The notes below the pieces were generated by a model. The model searched no databases. It was given only the letters and a program-made list of their open reading frames with translations, and was not told the DNA's origin. From the NCBI GenBank assembly GCA_030710605.1, contig CP092863.1, forward strand, positions 107,804,099 through 107,868,098: a stretch of DNA of 64,000 bases, in the 5' to 3' direction. Made by a program: the position numbers and the translations under genes. The stretch's first letter is position 1. Every line of letters begins with the position of its first letter. Source of the stretch: Cordylochernes scorpioides (Eukaryota > Arthropoda > Arachnida > Pseudoscorpiones > Chernetidae). Below are positions 1 to 11,394 of the stretch, piece after piece.

Positions 1-170
1 AATTAAATATAAGTCCGTTCGACTTCCTCACCTACACACGAGACTTTTCCCCTCGGACTCGCTACACAAGTAACTGCATAGATAGGTTTGGCCCAGGGCA
101 AGTCTCCCCTCGCTCTGTTCGCCGAGGTTCTAACATTGTATGTAGTTTTATATTTACCTCAGTCCTGAGC

Positions 171-443
171 TCACACAATTGTCAACCTCAATCTCATTTC
201 TCGTACTCTACACTTATAGCATAGAAAGCCCATGACAAGTTTCCCCTTGCCATGTCCGCCTGAAAAATATCTTAAAGTGTAGAGTTCCCCAGTCTTAATG
301 ATCTTCAGAATTCCATCATATGTATGTGACTCTTCTTCCCCTTGTTCACACTCCTCAATAACATTTCCCTTATAGTACATTCGATTTTGTTGTATATAGC
401 CTTTTATAACCTTGATATTTTCAAAGATTTCCTTAAATGTCAA
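171..443 (-). CDS. possible exon or degraded ORF, unrecognised
   Basis: A 90-residue open frame with a mixed, protein-like composition (acidic stretch EECEQGEEES, later a GGHGKGK run and a CYKC pair). I do not recognise a family. On the minus strand a donor-like GAG|GTAAAT follows near position 157, but an in-frame stop comes before it. It could be a real exon, a transposon remnant or chance. Nothing beside it supports a gene model. Confidence 0.2.
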   Translation of the reverse strand: MTFKEIFENIKVIKGYIQQNRMYYKGNVIEECEQGEEESHTYDGILKIIKTGELYTLRYFSGGHGKGKLVMGFLCYKCRVREMRLRLTIV

Positions 444-630
444 ACTCCCCGGTGTTGTAAAACTGCTTGTAAATAATATTTACTTGTGTACTATACAATA
501 TTTTATTTACATAAAACTATGTCACCATTACCTTAACTAATTTTAACTGTAAAATTATTTTCTCTATTCCTGGCTTCTCCAGCTTTAAATATACTTAAAC
601 CATGTTCAGCCTTCTTCAACGGGGGCCATA

Positions 631-700
631 TGTCATAATATATGCTCTTCCAGGATTAATAAAACAAATCTACAGTCGACCAGAGAGAGAGAGAGAGAAC
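631..700 (+). repeat. fragment of the LTR-like repeat seen at 2961 and 46221
   Basis: Begins TGTCATAATATATGCTCTTC and continues with CCAGGATTAATAAAAC, closely matching the first ~60 bases of the element at 2961-3269, then runs into a GA-rich tract. Only the start of the repeat is present. Confidence 0.6.
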
Positions 701-980
701 GCAGCACGAATCTCTCGATAAAGTGAACATTTTTTCCCGGTCCCTTGAAAAATACTCGATAAGTTGAATAAAATCAATATTAATTGGTTCCCTCGGTAAT
801 TGGAAGTTAAAGGAATAGTATCTTGCCTTTGAATTGTATCATTATTCTTGTCTCAAATAAATTGCCGTGTCATCCTGAATTTTGTCTTTCCTAATTTTCT
901 ACGTTACAAAATCATCGTATCATCATGATAATATTTAGAGCAGATTGTTGAATTATAACAGATAAATTAGAATATTTATC

Positions 981-1156
981 TTGATTATTTCTAGGCGAAA
1001 AGTTATTTCAAAGATTTTATTTGCTAGAAACCTTCCCAGTACTATACTAAATAACTTCCCAAAGTTTCATGGCGATCCAATGAGTGGTTTGGTCAGGCAT
1101 AAAGGACAAACAAACAAACAGACACACACACATACATTCATTTTTATATATATAGA
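981..1156 (-). mobile_element. Helitron 5' end fragment
   Basis: Read on the minus strand this starts TCTATATATATAAAAATGAA and continues with a (TGTT)n-like tract and a segment with GAAACTTTGGGAAG and TTTAGTATA. The same order occurs at the start of the Helitron at 5675. The flanking base before TC is A, as expected. The 3' hairpin and CTAG end are not seen, so the copy is truncated near 981. Confidence 0.6.
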
Positions 1157-1272
1157 TAATATTTTATAGTAATAATCTGTTTTATAAAATAAATAAATAT
1201 ATAATTTAAATTTTAAATATATTAAAAATAATATTATAAATAAATTTTAAAATACGCGCATTAATCATGATG

Positions 1273-1309
<37 letters not shown>

Positions 1310-1324
1310 TATATATATTAAAAA

Positions 1325-1424
1325 TGGCATATCATGACCAGGAGCACATGTGCTTTACAGAAGGAAGAAGGCCATTTTTAATATTGATTTCAACACCTGA
1401 TCTTTTTATCTTTTCTTTTCGTTT

Positions 1425-1432
<8 letters not shown>
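1325..1432. repeat. FB-C terminal fragment
   Basis: Contains CATGACCAGGAGCACATGTG, CTTTACAGAAGG and CAACACCTGATC, the outer parts of the FB-C foldback family (complete copies near 29450 and 34530). The ribozyme core is missing here. An AT dinucleotide run follows. Confidence 0.5.

Positions 1433-1470
<38 letters not shown>
1429..1470. repeat. (AT)n microsatellite
   Basis: About 42 bases of uninterrupted AT dinucleotides; open frames crossing it are artefacts. Confidence 0.95.
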
Positions 1471-1473
<3 letters not shown>

Positions 1474-1899
1474 ACATGCATGTATATATGATATATATAT
1501 ATATAAATACCAAACGTTCTATCAAAAATAAAGGTCGACACTATCGTCTGCAAATCTATCCCGCCCACACCATATGTGAGGGCAGACAGAATTAAACACA
1601 TTCCCCAACTCAATATTAAACTTCCTTTCTCCCGAGCTCGGAGAGTTTTGTTAGCAAAAAAAAAAAATGGAATAAAAGAAAATTCAGATACTCGTCTGGT
1701 AAAAAATAAAATTTCTTTATTCTTATTAAAAACTTGCCGATGTGGCATTTGGAATGTCGGAAGGAAATACCTTTTGGTTTTAAACTTTATTTCTATTTTT
1801 CTATATTTTCTTTCTGCCTCTATTAAAACTTGAATGCATTTTTTATATTTGTTTTTTCGATTTATAATGTTTTTTCTTATATATAAATATATATTGAGG

Positions 1900-2240
1900 T
1901 ATATATGTTATATTAAAATATTATTTTAGTTAAAATTATATTTCATCTATTCAAATACTCTGTTAAATCGACCGCCAGAGGTCACGCTTCCCCAATAAAA
2001 ACGCATTGTTGTTATTGCCCGATGGCCGGCTCAAACCTTTTGTACAATTTGTAAATAAGTGTTTCATTTTTCTTTTGTTCTTACGCCTTAAGCCAGGCAT
2101 TACCTTTCCCAATTTATGTTTATATATTTATTAATAAGCTCAATTAAATCAATAATGATCAAAACTATTATTATTTTAACCACGACTGCATCACCATAGC
2201 ATAATCCTCAAGATAATCAAAAATCAAACAGAAAATCTAT
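1900..2240 (+). repeat. unclassified interspersed repeat, copy 1 of 3
   Basis: Contains CGACCGCCAGAGGTCACGC, GATGGCCGGCTCAAACC and CCACGACTGCATCACC. Related copies lie at 9300-9650 (minus) and 35150-35530 (plus). No coding capacity or clear terminal repeats were seen. Confidence 0.6.
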
Positions 2241-2960
2241 TTTTTTATATAATGTATATATATATCTGAATTATATATATTATTTTATATTTTAAAATTA
2301 TTATATATATATGTCATAATTTGCATAATACCCAAGAGGTATAATTTATTTTCGCCAAAATAACTATGTAAATATGTTGTGTTAAAATGTAAATATGCAA
2401 ATTCATCCATCTATAAAAACTGTACAAAAATAAACGTGGCAGACATAGCGGGCTACGGAACATCGCTGTTCACTTGGCTGAAACTAATTCTTGGGGATTG
2501 TAAGTATAACGGTTGTACCCTTCCAGTCCATCACGACATATATATATATGTTGTAATATATTCCAATATATCTATGTCTCCATGTGTTGTATAGTTGTAG
2601 TGTAAGTGCCAAAGTGATCGAAATAAAATTTCGAGTGAGTGACAGCCGGCGCCAGTGAAGGAAATAGGTCCGAAAAACAAGTCGGGTTCCCAGGTGTGCC
2701 CCTTTCTTACTCAAACAAATTAGTCAACTTTGAGACACGATGATTGACAGACTCCTCTCAACAGATCTCCCCTGACCGGTGTCGGCTTCGCTCACTCTCT
2801 CGCCATCTCTGTGGTGACATCCAACATGCCTTGTTCTTTTGTGTAATCCCAATCACGCGTGAACCCACTCTAAACATTGTGGCCACCACGACTGCAACCA
2901 ACATGCCACACTGCATTCATCCAACAGGATAACAACAATCTACATTACTCCATATATATA

Positions 2961-3269
2961 TGTCATAATATATACTCTTCCAGGAATAATAAAGCAAACC
3001 TACAGTTGACCCAGAGAGAGACGGGAGAGTAAGGACCGGTCACTTTAGACATCAGCGACTTTCCAAGGGGCTCCTGGGGGCCGTCACTTAACACCTCGGG
3101 ACTTTGAAGACAGTTGGGGGATTGTGGGCGACAAGAACGAACGGCCGGCCGCTCAGCGGTGGCAGGCCCGGCTGTCCCCCCCTCTCTCTCTCTGGTTGCC
3201 TGGGTTCCTTCCCTTCCAACTTGTGGTGTGATTATTTCTCTTTCCCCACCTTATTATTATATTGCCACA
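2961..3269 (+). mobile_element. solo LTR-like element
   Basis: Starts TGTCATAATATATACTCTTC and ends TTATATTGCCACA, so it has TG...CA ends. It holds an AATAATAAAG polyadenylation-like signal, and the interior is much more GC-rich than its surroundings. A related copy in opposite orientation lies at 46221-46515. TATA flanks both ends and could be a target duplication, but the flank is low-complexity. No gag or pol lies beside it, hence solo LTR; a non-LTR MITE remains possible. Confidence 0.55.
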
Positions 3270-3459
3270 TATATATAAATTATTATCTCTTATTTCAGAA
3301 AATGGTGTATGTATATAAGTAGAACCAGGATTCAAAATAACCATTCCCCTGAGTAGAGTGACATCATGTCACTGAAACGCCAGGAGTTAAATAAACAGTC
3401 AGTTGATGTAGCTGTGATTTTTCCAAACCAACTTCCAACCAACAAATAATCTTAACTAT

Positions 3460-3592
3460 TCTATATATAGTTACGAGCGTCATCATCTCTGTCACCGTTT
3501 GCTTTTTTTTTTTTTTTTTTTGGAATGGCGCTCTCCTATTGGTTGGCTACGATCACGTGGCTACGATGGCGTTGCCCGGGTCATTCGGCTAG
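3460..3592 (+). mobile_element. miniature Helitron (133 bp)
   Basis: Begins TCTATATATAGTTACGAGCG and ends GCCCGGGTCATTCGGCTAG followed by host T. Both ends and a T-run before GGAATGGCGC match the longer Helitrons at 25649, 50275 and 51071, which are on the opposite strand. The middle is deleted and the left arm of the 3' hairpin is lost. Confidence 0.75.
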
Positions 3593-3639
3593 TTATTTTA
3601 TATCACAAAGATAGAGGTTGTCTGGCCGGCATTCATATT

Positions 3640-4110
3640 TATATGAAAAATAGACACTTTGGCCAGTTGGAGTTTTTTTATTTTCTCAACGTTTCGACAA
3701 AACTCTTTTGTCTTCGTCAGGAGAAGTAAATAAAAATAAAACCTTTGGCAAGGCGTTAAAAATTGTTCTGAGGTTGCAAGGGCGTTCTCACGTGATTTTT
3801 CGAATTTAGTACAGCATCTAAAGTCAAAAACAAATATTAAACTCGTCAAAGACTATGATCTTGGAAATAATAATGTATAATAATAAAATTATATAATCAG
3901 AATAAATAAATAGAGTAATATAATGATAATCATCACAAAGATTAAATATTATTTTATAAATTTCTAAATATTTTTCATGTTCAATTTATATCTAGCTTTT
4001 AACTACTTTTTTAAATTTAAAAAGTTATTATGTTGATTGTAGAATTTGCCAGATATTTCTTTCTTTTGTACACAGTTTTCTGTTCTCGTATTATTTTATA
4101 GATAGTTTCA
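3640..4110 (-). repeat. FB-D repeat with hammerhead
   Basis: On the minus strand this has the same segments, in the same order, as 11850-12290 (plus); a shorter copy is at 54650-54960. Shared segments include ACTGTGTACAAAAG, GATATAAATTGAACAT and the ribozyme core. No protein is encoded. Confidence 0.65.
3683..3725 (-). ncRNA. hammerhead ribozyme, FB-D type (best copy)
   Basis: Minus-strand order: stem I arm TTCTC, conserved core CTGACGA, one extra A, stem II GACAAAA-GAG-TTTTGTC (7 bp), GAAA, stem III ACGT, cleavage base T, stem I arm GAGAA. All invariant core bases are present and the stem I arms pair over 5 bp. Stem III is a 4-base palindrome with no loop, so it can only pair between two molecules. 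The extra base before stem II is the one irregularity. Confidence 0.6.
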
Positions 4111-4129
4111 AGTTATAATATAAAATTGT

Positions 4130-5105
4130 GGGATGATGATATTCATGTATCAAAAAAGGCACCTCTCCCTTTAATTATATATCAGAACGATGCACTATAC
4201 ATCAGCATAGTAAAAAACCTTACTAGTGATGATAAAGGATAAGTCACAACACCAGTTTCGGTAAATTCAGACAAATACACACACACACAAGCCTTTTTAT
4301 TGGGGCATCCAGCCCTATACATGATTCCCCTCTACAGGATTTAGGAAAGGAAGATATTTCAAAAGTAAAAACTAGAATACAAGAAGTAACAAGGAAAAAG
4401 AAAAGAGAGAAGAAAGAAAAAACAAACAAAAAGAAATATAACCATATATACAAAAAATAAACATACAGAGCAAAAGGAACCATACATGATTAAATATTTA
4501 AATTAAAGTACCAATGTTTAGAATATGTCAAGGTTAGGATATCATTGAGAGGGCTAGTGTGGAATCAGCCGCATTCAATCTTCGTTTTCTTCCTCCAAGC
4601 AAACCACGACATTCGGCGAATCCATTAATTCAGACAAATACAATATACAGGTTGAATTTTTGTCTGAATTTGACAAAACTGGTTTTGAGGATCATTCATT
4701 ACATCAATTGTTATTTCTTTTTGCTAGGTTTATGCACAATGCATTGTTCTGATGCATATTTAAAGGGAGAGGTGCCTTTTTTGGTACATGAATATCATCC
4801 TCCCTCAACTTTATGTTGTAATCTTGTCTTAAAAATCGGCCCTTTCCACTTCACCAGCTCAAACATCTGTTTGGTAAATTTGACCGATTCCATAAACCCT
4901 CTCGTAGGATGTTATGGAATCGAAGCCGCCCCTGTATTGATGAGGGCCAAAGCATGAAACCATGGTATACAGGTTGTTGGCTGTTGTCTGAATTTTCCAA
5001 AACTGGTGTTGTGGAACATTCTTTATCATCACTATTAAAGTTTTAACTAGTATAATGTACAGTGCCATCGTTTTTATGCATAATTAAAGGGAGAGGTGTC
5101 TCTTT
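4130..5105. repeat. FB-B2 foldback cluster
   Basis: Outer arms carry AAAGGCACCTCTCCC at the left and GGGAGAGGTGCC or GGGAGAGGTGTC further right. The interior repeats CCAAAACTGGTGTTGTGG. It appears to be two or more partial copies in opposite orientation. A decayed hammerhead lies at 4931-4973. Confidence 0.6.
4931..4973 (+). ncRNA. decayed hammerhead, FB-B2 type
   Basis: Stem I arms CCTGTA and TACAGG still pair perfectly and GAAACCATGGTA is intact. The core reads TTGATGA (first C lost) and stem II has mismatches. Likely inactive, but it shows the ancestral layout. Confidence 0.5.
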
Positions 5106-5179
5106 TAGTTAAATGTATACTTTAAAATATAAGCGTTTATCCATAGTTTTCTTAAGTACTATCACTAAATTTCCACCCT

Positions 5180-5412
5180 TATAGTGTAAAACGAAATTTG
5201 CAATTATACCGCGAATGTTTCTTTTCAAACAAAAATCGAAATCTATTTTTTAAAGAGAAATAACGATTATTTCTAACTTTAAGGATGAAGTATGATAAGA
5301 TGAATTGTGAAGAGTAATGACAAACGGAAAAATAAAAGTGTCCAGGGGCGGGAATCGAACCCACAACCTTCTGCTTACCGGGCAGGTGCCATGTCCACTA
5401 GGCTACCCTTAT
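5180..5412 (-). mobile_element. tRNA-derived SINE (family 1)
   Basis: On the minus strand a tRNA-like head holds A-box-like TAGCCTAGTGG, an arm CTGC-CCGGTAA-GCAG, B-box GGTTCGAATCC-type sequence (here GGGTTCGATTCCC) and acceptor-like CCAGGG/CCCTGG. A shared tail of about 150 bases follows, including TTACTCTTCACAATTCATC. Other copies: 17450, 18050, 18440, 18735. Confidence 0.7.
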
Positions 5413-5419
5413 AGTGTCT

Positions 5420-5570
5420 AAAATATAGTAAGAATCGTCCAATACAATATTAGAGCTCTAAAAAGGCTTTCTTCTAGATTATATTAGCGAAACCGTTAAG
5501 AGGGTTTACCACTGACGAGCCAAGCTCTCCCAATATATTTTCATCGCAGAAAGTAAAGTAGAAGGTTTAT
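5420..5570 (+). repeat. FB-A repeat
   Basis: Contains AGCGAAACCGTTAAGAGGG, TTTACCACTGACGAGCCAAG and TCATCGCAGAAAGTAAAGTA, the FB-A core in a diverged copy. Confidence 0.7.
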
Positions 5571-5674
5571 TTTATTTAAAAAGAAGCTATTTTGAAGAGA
5601 AAAGCTAAACACGAACGCGTTTCGGGTTGTTGGCACTTACACTGATAGACAAAACTTAAGGAAGTTGTACCTTA

Positions 5675-6820
5675 TCTATATATATAAAAATGGATGTTTG
5701 TTGGTCCGTCCGTCCGTCCGTCCGTGATAATCTTCTACATCGCTCAACCAATCGTGATGAAACTTTGGGAAGATGTTTAGTATACTACCGGGATGGTTTC
5801 TGGCTAATTACTCTTTAGAAATAACCTTTCGTTGATTTTTATTTACAATAAAACGTAAATTCACTCGCAATCAGCGCCCCCTCGCGGCAGACGTATGGCC
5901 TGAAATAGCCTCGCATGAGCTTATTTGTAACGTCAAGCTTAGCCTATAGGTTAGGTACACAGCTTCGTACCCCCGCAACCTAGGTTCGAGGCTCAGCGTG
6001 GGTGTTTTTTTTTTTTTCATTTCTTTTATATTATTGTAGCAAATTATTAAAAATATTATTTTATTTAAAATGTAGGCTTATAAAAATAAAAATTAACATA
6101 AACAATTTTTTTATAATATTTGTAACAAACCTAGGTTCGAGGCTCAGCGTGGGTGTCTTTTTTATTTTCATTTATTTTATATTATTGTAGCAAGGTCTGT
6201 TTTTACAGCATTATTATATTTTGATTGGTTTATTTTAAATATGTTTGTAATGAAGACTCTATGTAATACTATTTAGAGCACATTTTACATTTTAAACACC
6301 TAAGCCCCCCTCTTTTTAATATTGTAGCAAAGTATTAAAAGTATTATTTTATTTTAGATGTTTGCCATGACACTTTGGGAAGTTGTTTAGTATACTATCA
6401 AGACGATTTCTGGCGAATTATTTTAGAATAATATTTATAACAATACTTATAGCGAAATTAAGACATAGTGATTATATTCTGTGTTTGTGCATATATAAAT
6501 ATTTTACAGAAAAATGTGAGAACATTCTATTAGAATATCTCGAAAACAAAAAACAATACATATAAACGAGTTCACTGACATTTATTAATGCAGTGATTAT
6601 AATCAATGCTTACAATGAAGGGCTATATTATCTATATATATAAAAATCACTCTCAAATTTTAACGTAACGTTCCATTCTCAATCCCGTAGGGCTTTAGAT
6701 CGGCTAAAACATTTTTATCTTTATAAGTGAATATTAACTTTACTGTACTGAATAGTTTAGTATAATATTAATTTAACATATTACAATTTAGCCACAGCAA
6801 CGCGTGGCCGGGTTCGCTAG
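5675..6820 (+). mobile_element. non-autonomous Helitron (1146 bp)
   Basis: Starts TCTATATATATAAAAATGGA after host A and ends GGCCGGGTTCGCTAG before host T. A hairpin GCCAC...GTGGC lies just before the end. The host arm is interrupted exactly between A and T, and the uninterrupted sequence is in the opposite palindrome arm. Inside, the segment with CTAGGTTCGAGGCTCAGCG occurs twice (near 5980 and 6128) and the 5' region with TTGGGAAG...TTTAGTATACTA recurs near 6368. No Rep/helicase is encoded. Confidence 0.85.
6631..6820 (+). mobile_element. second Helitron 5' end nested in the first
   Basis: A second start TCTATATATATAAAAATCAC after A lies 190 bp before the shared CTAG end. Either a short Helitron used the same 3' end, or two Helitrons fused. 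Confidence 0.5.
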
Positions 6821-7264
6821 TAGCATATATATATCGGGATTCAGAAAATATCTCTCAGAGTTATTTTTTGAATCCCGATATATATATGCTATAAGGTACA
6901 ACTTCCTTAAGTTTTGTCTATCAGTGTTATCAGCGTGGTACAAACTATACATTAACGACTAAAGAAACTGGTCTTTGGGACATCCTAAAAATCATTAAAC
7001 AGGTATTTATTTAGGAATGGCATGAGAACGCCAAATTATGTAAAATAACAGTACAAAAGTGAAATATTACTGGGAGAGTTTAGGTGAATAAAAATGAAGA
7101 CATCTTCAGATTCATATTATAATGGTATATTCGTGCTTTTATCCTTTCATTTTATATATATAGATGGCGCGTTATTGCCTTGTGTTAATTTATGTTTAAC
7201 TTGTCTTGCCTTTATTGTTTGCGGAAGAGCATTACTCGATGCAAATATTTGAACGTAATTATAC

Positions 7265-7560
7265 TGTCGTATAAGCTTTATGTCCATAGTTTTCTTTAAA
7301 ACCATTTCTGAAACTCCACCCTTCAGTGCTGCGTATATAAACAGAATCGTCCAATACAGTATTAGAGCTCTGAGAAGCGGTCTGGTGGATTGAATTGGCG
7401 AAACCGCTGGGAGGGTTCACCACTGATGAGCCAAGCCCTCCTAATATATTTTTCATCGCAGTAAGGACAGTAGAAGTTTGTATTGTGTATAAAAGAAACA
7501 TTCGTGCTTTTAAATCCTTTCATTTTATATGTATAGATGACGCGTTATTGCTTTGTGTTA
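7265..7560 (+). repeat. FB-A repeat
   Basis: Nearly complete copy: AGAGCTCTGAGAAGCGG, GGCGAAACCGCTGGGAGG, CACCACTGATGAGCCAAG, CATCGCAGTAAGGACAG, and a terminal ATGACGCGTTATTGC box. Open frames on both strands here recur in every FB-A copy and are not genes. Confidence 0.8.
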
Positions 7561-7609
7561 AGTTATATTCTCTATTAACAATGTTTTTTTATAATATATG
7601 TCAGGTAGG

Positions 7610-7830
7610 GTGCCTGGCCGGCATTCATAGTTCTTAGAATTGAAAATACTTCGGTCAGTAAATCTTTTTATTTTCTCGATGTTTCGACAAAAATATTTTG
7701 TCCTCGTCCGGAACAAATAAAAATTAAAGCATTTGGTAAGGCATTAAAAATTATTCTTTGAGAAAATAATTTTTAACGCCAAAAGATTTTTCTCGAAACG
7801 TCGATAGAATAAAAAAGATTTTCTGAACGA
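7610..7830 (-). repeat. FB-D foldback copy
   Basis: Two inverted pieces. The minus-strand piece (about 7673-7714) is hammerhead-like with core CGGACGA, stem II GACAAAA...TTTTGTC and GAAAC. The partner arm at 7780-7830 keeps CTCGAAACGTCGA. The core carries a G for the usual U4. Confidence 0.55.
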
Positions 7831-9290
7831 AATATCTCCAAGAACTATAACCAATGTTTGATTAAAACATTCAAACACTAACTTGACTCAATAGAGCAAC
7901 CTTTCCTGATATTTTATGACACATAATGTAAATATAAAATATAAGACACATAATACACATGTAATAAAACAATCCTTTATATATATATATCGATTTATTT
8001 AACATATTCCATAGAAAAACATTTATTCTGTGAATAAAGCCTAAATTCTTATACACAGCGTAGTTAAGAATCCAGCAACACTGCATTATAATCTTCAAAT
8101 TAGACTCGCACAAAAATAGAAAAGTTTAGGAAAAAGAATTAACTATATTAATTTAGTTAATAAAACTATAAAAATATAATTAGTCGGGGCTCCCACAATA
8201 AATAAGTAATTATAAGTTTCCCTCACTAATTACCAAAGGTTAATTAAGACAAATTAAGTTTTTTTTTCTCTCCTAGTCACAGAGAGAATTTGTAATTAGC
8301 GTTGGGCTACCAGGAATAAAATATCAATGAACAATAATGGATATTATCATTAAAGGTTTGGGCGGGAAAATGGTGTCGTAATTATAAATGTGGCAGAAGA
8401 AAATTTCAAATTTAATCAAAATATACTTTTGGAGTGAAATTATAGGATATTATTTCAACGTCTTTTTAACAAATTTATAAAGATACTTTAAAAGTAGATA
8501 GATAGAAAGATACTTTATTACCTAAAGATATAAAACAATAAAAGAAGGAAAAAAGATCAAATTATATGTACATCAGAAGCTCACGTCAACCTGCCCTATC
8601 CAATAACCGCTAGCAACAAACAAAGCCGCGCTATATATGCAAATATGTCAATTAACATAGACAATACTGATACTCTATGCAAATATCTGCATATCAAATA
8701 TCGCAAAAATATCTGCAATTTCAACATGTATTAAATCCAATTTTGCATATTTACCTATCAATTATTCACTCAACTTATTTTCCCTTTACCATCATACTAA
8801 CGGCCTATAAAAATATAAAGACCAACAGTCTACAATGCTGATAATACATTAATAATGTTTTTCAATATTTTTCCATTACAGTATGGATAGTAGTAAACCT
8901 TAGAAATGTAAAACAAAATCGTATTACAAAATATATATTAAAAATAGAATATATATTTTTATTTACAATATATTGTTAGACCAAGTTGCAGCTTTGCAGG
9001 GTCGTCGACCTTGGTTTCTTCCTTCTTGGTGTTATACACCGAGCGGGTTTCCATATTCAAAGCAAATAAATAAAAGTAAATAGAAATAAATTATCTTTTA
9101 AAGTTATTGTGTTTATTTATTCTTCCTATTAGGTTGTGATCCGCAGTCTTCGTCTAGGTCCTCTCTCGCTCCAATAACCAATCAAGATATATGTACAATA
9201 AAATATTACAAAAGGAATGAAACTATAAAAAGGAATGATGATGATATAAATAATCTGTTTTAAATAAATATTAAATATAATAGAATATTC
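7831..9290. other. no gene seen; AT-rich
   Basis: No coding frame or recognised repeat core. It contains a less AT-rich patch at 8990-9180 (AGGGTCGTCGACCTTGG, CTTCGTCTAGGTCCTC) of unknown origin and several TATGCAAATAT-like words near 8630-8720. Confidence 0.5.
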
Positions 9291-9299
9291 TGAATAAAT

Positions 9300-9650
9300 G
9301 TAAGGTGCATTAAAATTGATGCAACAATATATATAAAATAAGAATATTTTCTGCTAATTTTGATTATCTTGAGGATTATGCTATGGTAATGCAGTCGTGG
9401 TTAAATCTTGAAATTATAATAATGAAAATAATAAAGATTAGAAATAGCTTTAATTTAGCTAAAAGAATATATAAAAACATAATTTGATAAAAGTACTGCC
9501 TGACTTAAGGCGTAAGAATAAAAAAAATTGAAAGACTTATTTACATAATTTACAAAAAGGTTTGAGCCGGCCAACAGGAAACAACAACAATAGGTTATAT
9601 AAAGGGAAGTCGCGACATCCGGTGGTATACTTAACAGAATATTTGAATCT
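9300..9650 (-). repeat. unclassified interspersed repeat, copy 2 of 3
   Basis: Reverse complement of the repeat at 1900-2240: GGTTTGAGCCGGCCA and ATGCAGTCGTGGTTAA are recognisable. Confidence 0.6.
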
Positions 9651-9659
9651 ATGAAATAT

Positions 9660-9925
9660 GATTTTAAATAAAATAAAACGTTTATATATTATATATACCT
9701 CTTTACAGCCTACTCCAGTACAGCCTACACCACGCTGACGAACACCAACAGCCCAAAACGCGTTCGTGGATGGATTTTCTCGATTTATCAAGAAATTGGG
9801 TTGGCCAAATATCAGGGAACAGATTAAATCAATGAATAGTTGATTTCTCTTCCACCAGATGGCGCTCTGTCTTCTGAAAAGCACATGTGCTCCTGGTCAG
9901 GATATGCCTTTTTTATTTTTAATAT
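9660..9925 (+). repeat. FB-C repeat with decayed hammerhead
   Basis: Ribozyme region 9727-9770: CCACG, CTGACGA, a mismatched stem II, then AAAACGCGTT where GAAACGCGTT is expected, and CGTGGA. The first G of GAAA is lost, so it should be inactive. The flank with AGATGGCGCTCTG and GCACATGTGCTCCTGGTC is typical of the family. Confidence 0.65.
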
Positions 9926-10109
9926 ACCTCTTTAAATATCGATTTGATGATTCTTTTTGGTAATATTTTTATAAAATCTTTTGAGGTATTTGTCTTCTTC
10001 TTTCTTATCTCCACTCTATCAGAGACAATCCACAGTTATCTGAAGGATTACATGGTATTTTAAATATTAAAAATATAATATATATATATATATTATGATA
10101 CATTAGCGC

Positions 10110-10560
10110 GCCATCTGTTATCAAACTTCAAAACTATTATAGACGCGTATGATTCTTTTTTAAATAAACAATTTCTACTACCCTTACTGCAATGGAAAAA
10201 TTAATAGGAGGGCCTGGCTCATCAGTGGTGAACCTTCCCAGCGGTTTCGCCAGTTTAATCTACCATACCGCTCTTATATTGAATTTGATGATTGATGATT
10301 ATATGTATTTTTGCTGTCCTCAAAGCTTATGTCCATATTTCGTTCAAAATATAATTTCCAAGAGTCTAACATCAGTATCACTATAAAAGGAAGATCGAAA
10401 AATGCAATATAACAGCGGTATGGTAGATTAAACTGGCGAAACCGCTGGGAGAGTTCACCACTGATGAGCCAGGCCCTCCCATTAATTTTTTTCATTGCAG
10501 TAAGGACAGTAAAAATTGTTAAATTTTAAAAAGAACCATACGCGTCTATAATAGTTTCGA
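10110..10560. repeat. FB-A foldback, two inverted arms
   Basis: Left arm on minus (GAACCTTCCCAGCGGTTTCG near 10220) and right arm on plus (GGCGAAACCGCTGGGAGAG near 10434), separated by about 160 bp. ACGCGTATGATTCTTTTT and its complement mark both outer edges. Confidence 0.8.
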
Positions 10561-11394
10561 ATTTTAATATATAAATATTAAATATAATATATAAAAAATA
10601 GATTTTAAACATAAAAAAATAGATAAGTTATTATGTCAAGATAGAGCAAGCTAATTATTCGTTATATAATATTTTAAAGATGAATTTAAGATGTAGATAT
10701 TTGTATAGAAAATATAAAAGGTTTTATTTTGGTATTTAATAAATAAAATTAGATATAAATTAAAACAAAAATCCCAGCGGGGACTCTCGGCTGTTACACG
10801 TCATATTCTGGGTATAAAAAAAAGGAATAAGCGAAGAGAGAAGTTTATAGAAAAGAGAAAAGACAGAACCATGACAATAAATTTCTAATAGTCATATAAA
10901 ATCCAAGTTTAATAAAGGAAAACATTTTTCTATCTTCACTCTTAATGAGAGATGATAATGTTTTAATAATCTTTTTTAATTTTTTAGTTTTTAAAGCTTA
11001 TAATAATGACAATTTAATGTAAAATGGATAATTAAAATATATGATATCATATTAATAATAGTAATCTAAAATATATCCTATTTATAAATATAGCCAATCA
11101 AATACAATTATCAAAGAGTGTATTGAGAGCAAAATAAATATACATTTTATATCCTATATAAATACCTCATTTATTTCAATTTAAAACGCTATGTTCCCCT
11201 AGGGACACTTGTGCAATCATACATGTCGGTATAATTGTTATAATAATAGAAACAAATTTATATTTGCGGAAGAGCGATTTGAGAATATTTTGCAATTTAC
11301 GGAAGAGCAATGTTCTCAAAGCATATTTATGCATATTTATTTGATCTTGTATAAAATGAGTGGATCACATACCCACGTGATTTAGTTTAAATCA

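Larger units (their letters stand above)
5640..6926. mobile_element. palindromic Tc1-type MITE split by a Helitron
   Basis: The left arm (5640-5674 plus 6821-6860) reads CACTGATAGACAAAACTTAA ... GTACCTTA | TAGCATATATATATCGGG. The right arm (6863-6926) is its reverse complement. TA precedes the left end. Without the 1146-bp insert it would be a palindrome of about 140 bp. It belongs to the family whose 76-bp units form arrays at 13745, 30205 and 40985. Confidence 0.75.

Noticed and set aside
1332..1748. 138-residue ORF on minus
   Set aside because: A third of it is (IY)n from an AT microsatellite; the rest crosses FB-C sequence.
2484..2714. Small ORFs around 2400-2930 as host exons
   Set aside because: No motif, no splice pattern, overlapping frames on both strands.
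7396..7444. FB-A as an ordinary hammerhead
   Set aside because: Core words are present but there is no room for stem I; reported only as a permuted, unproven candidate.
9537..9884. 115-residue ORF, with similar frames at 29373 and 34472
   Set aside because: Recurs in all FB-C copies as an antisense frame over the ribozyme; broken at different places, so not a conserved protein.
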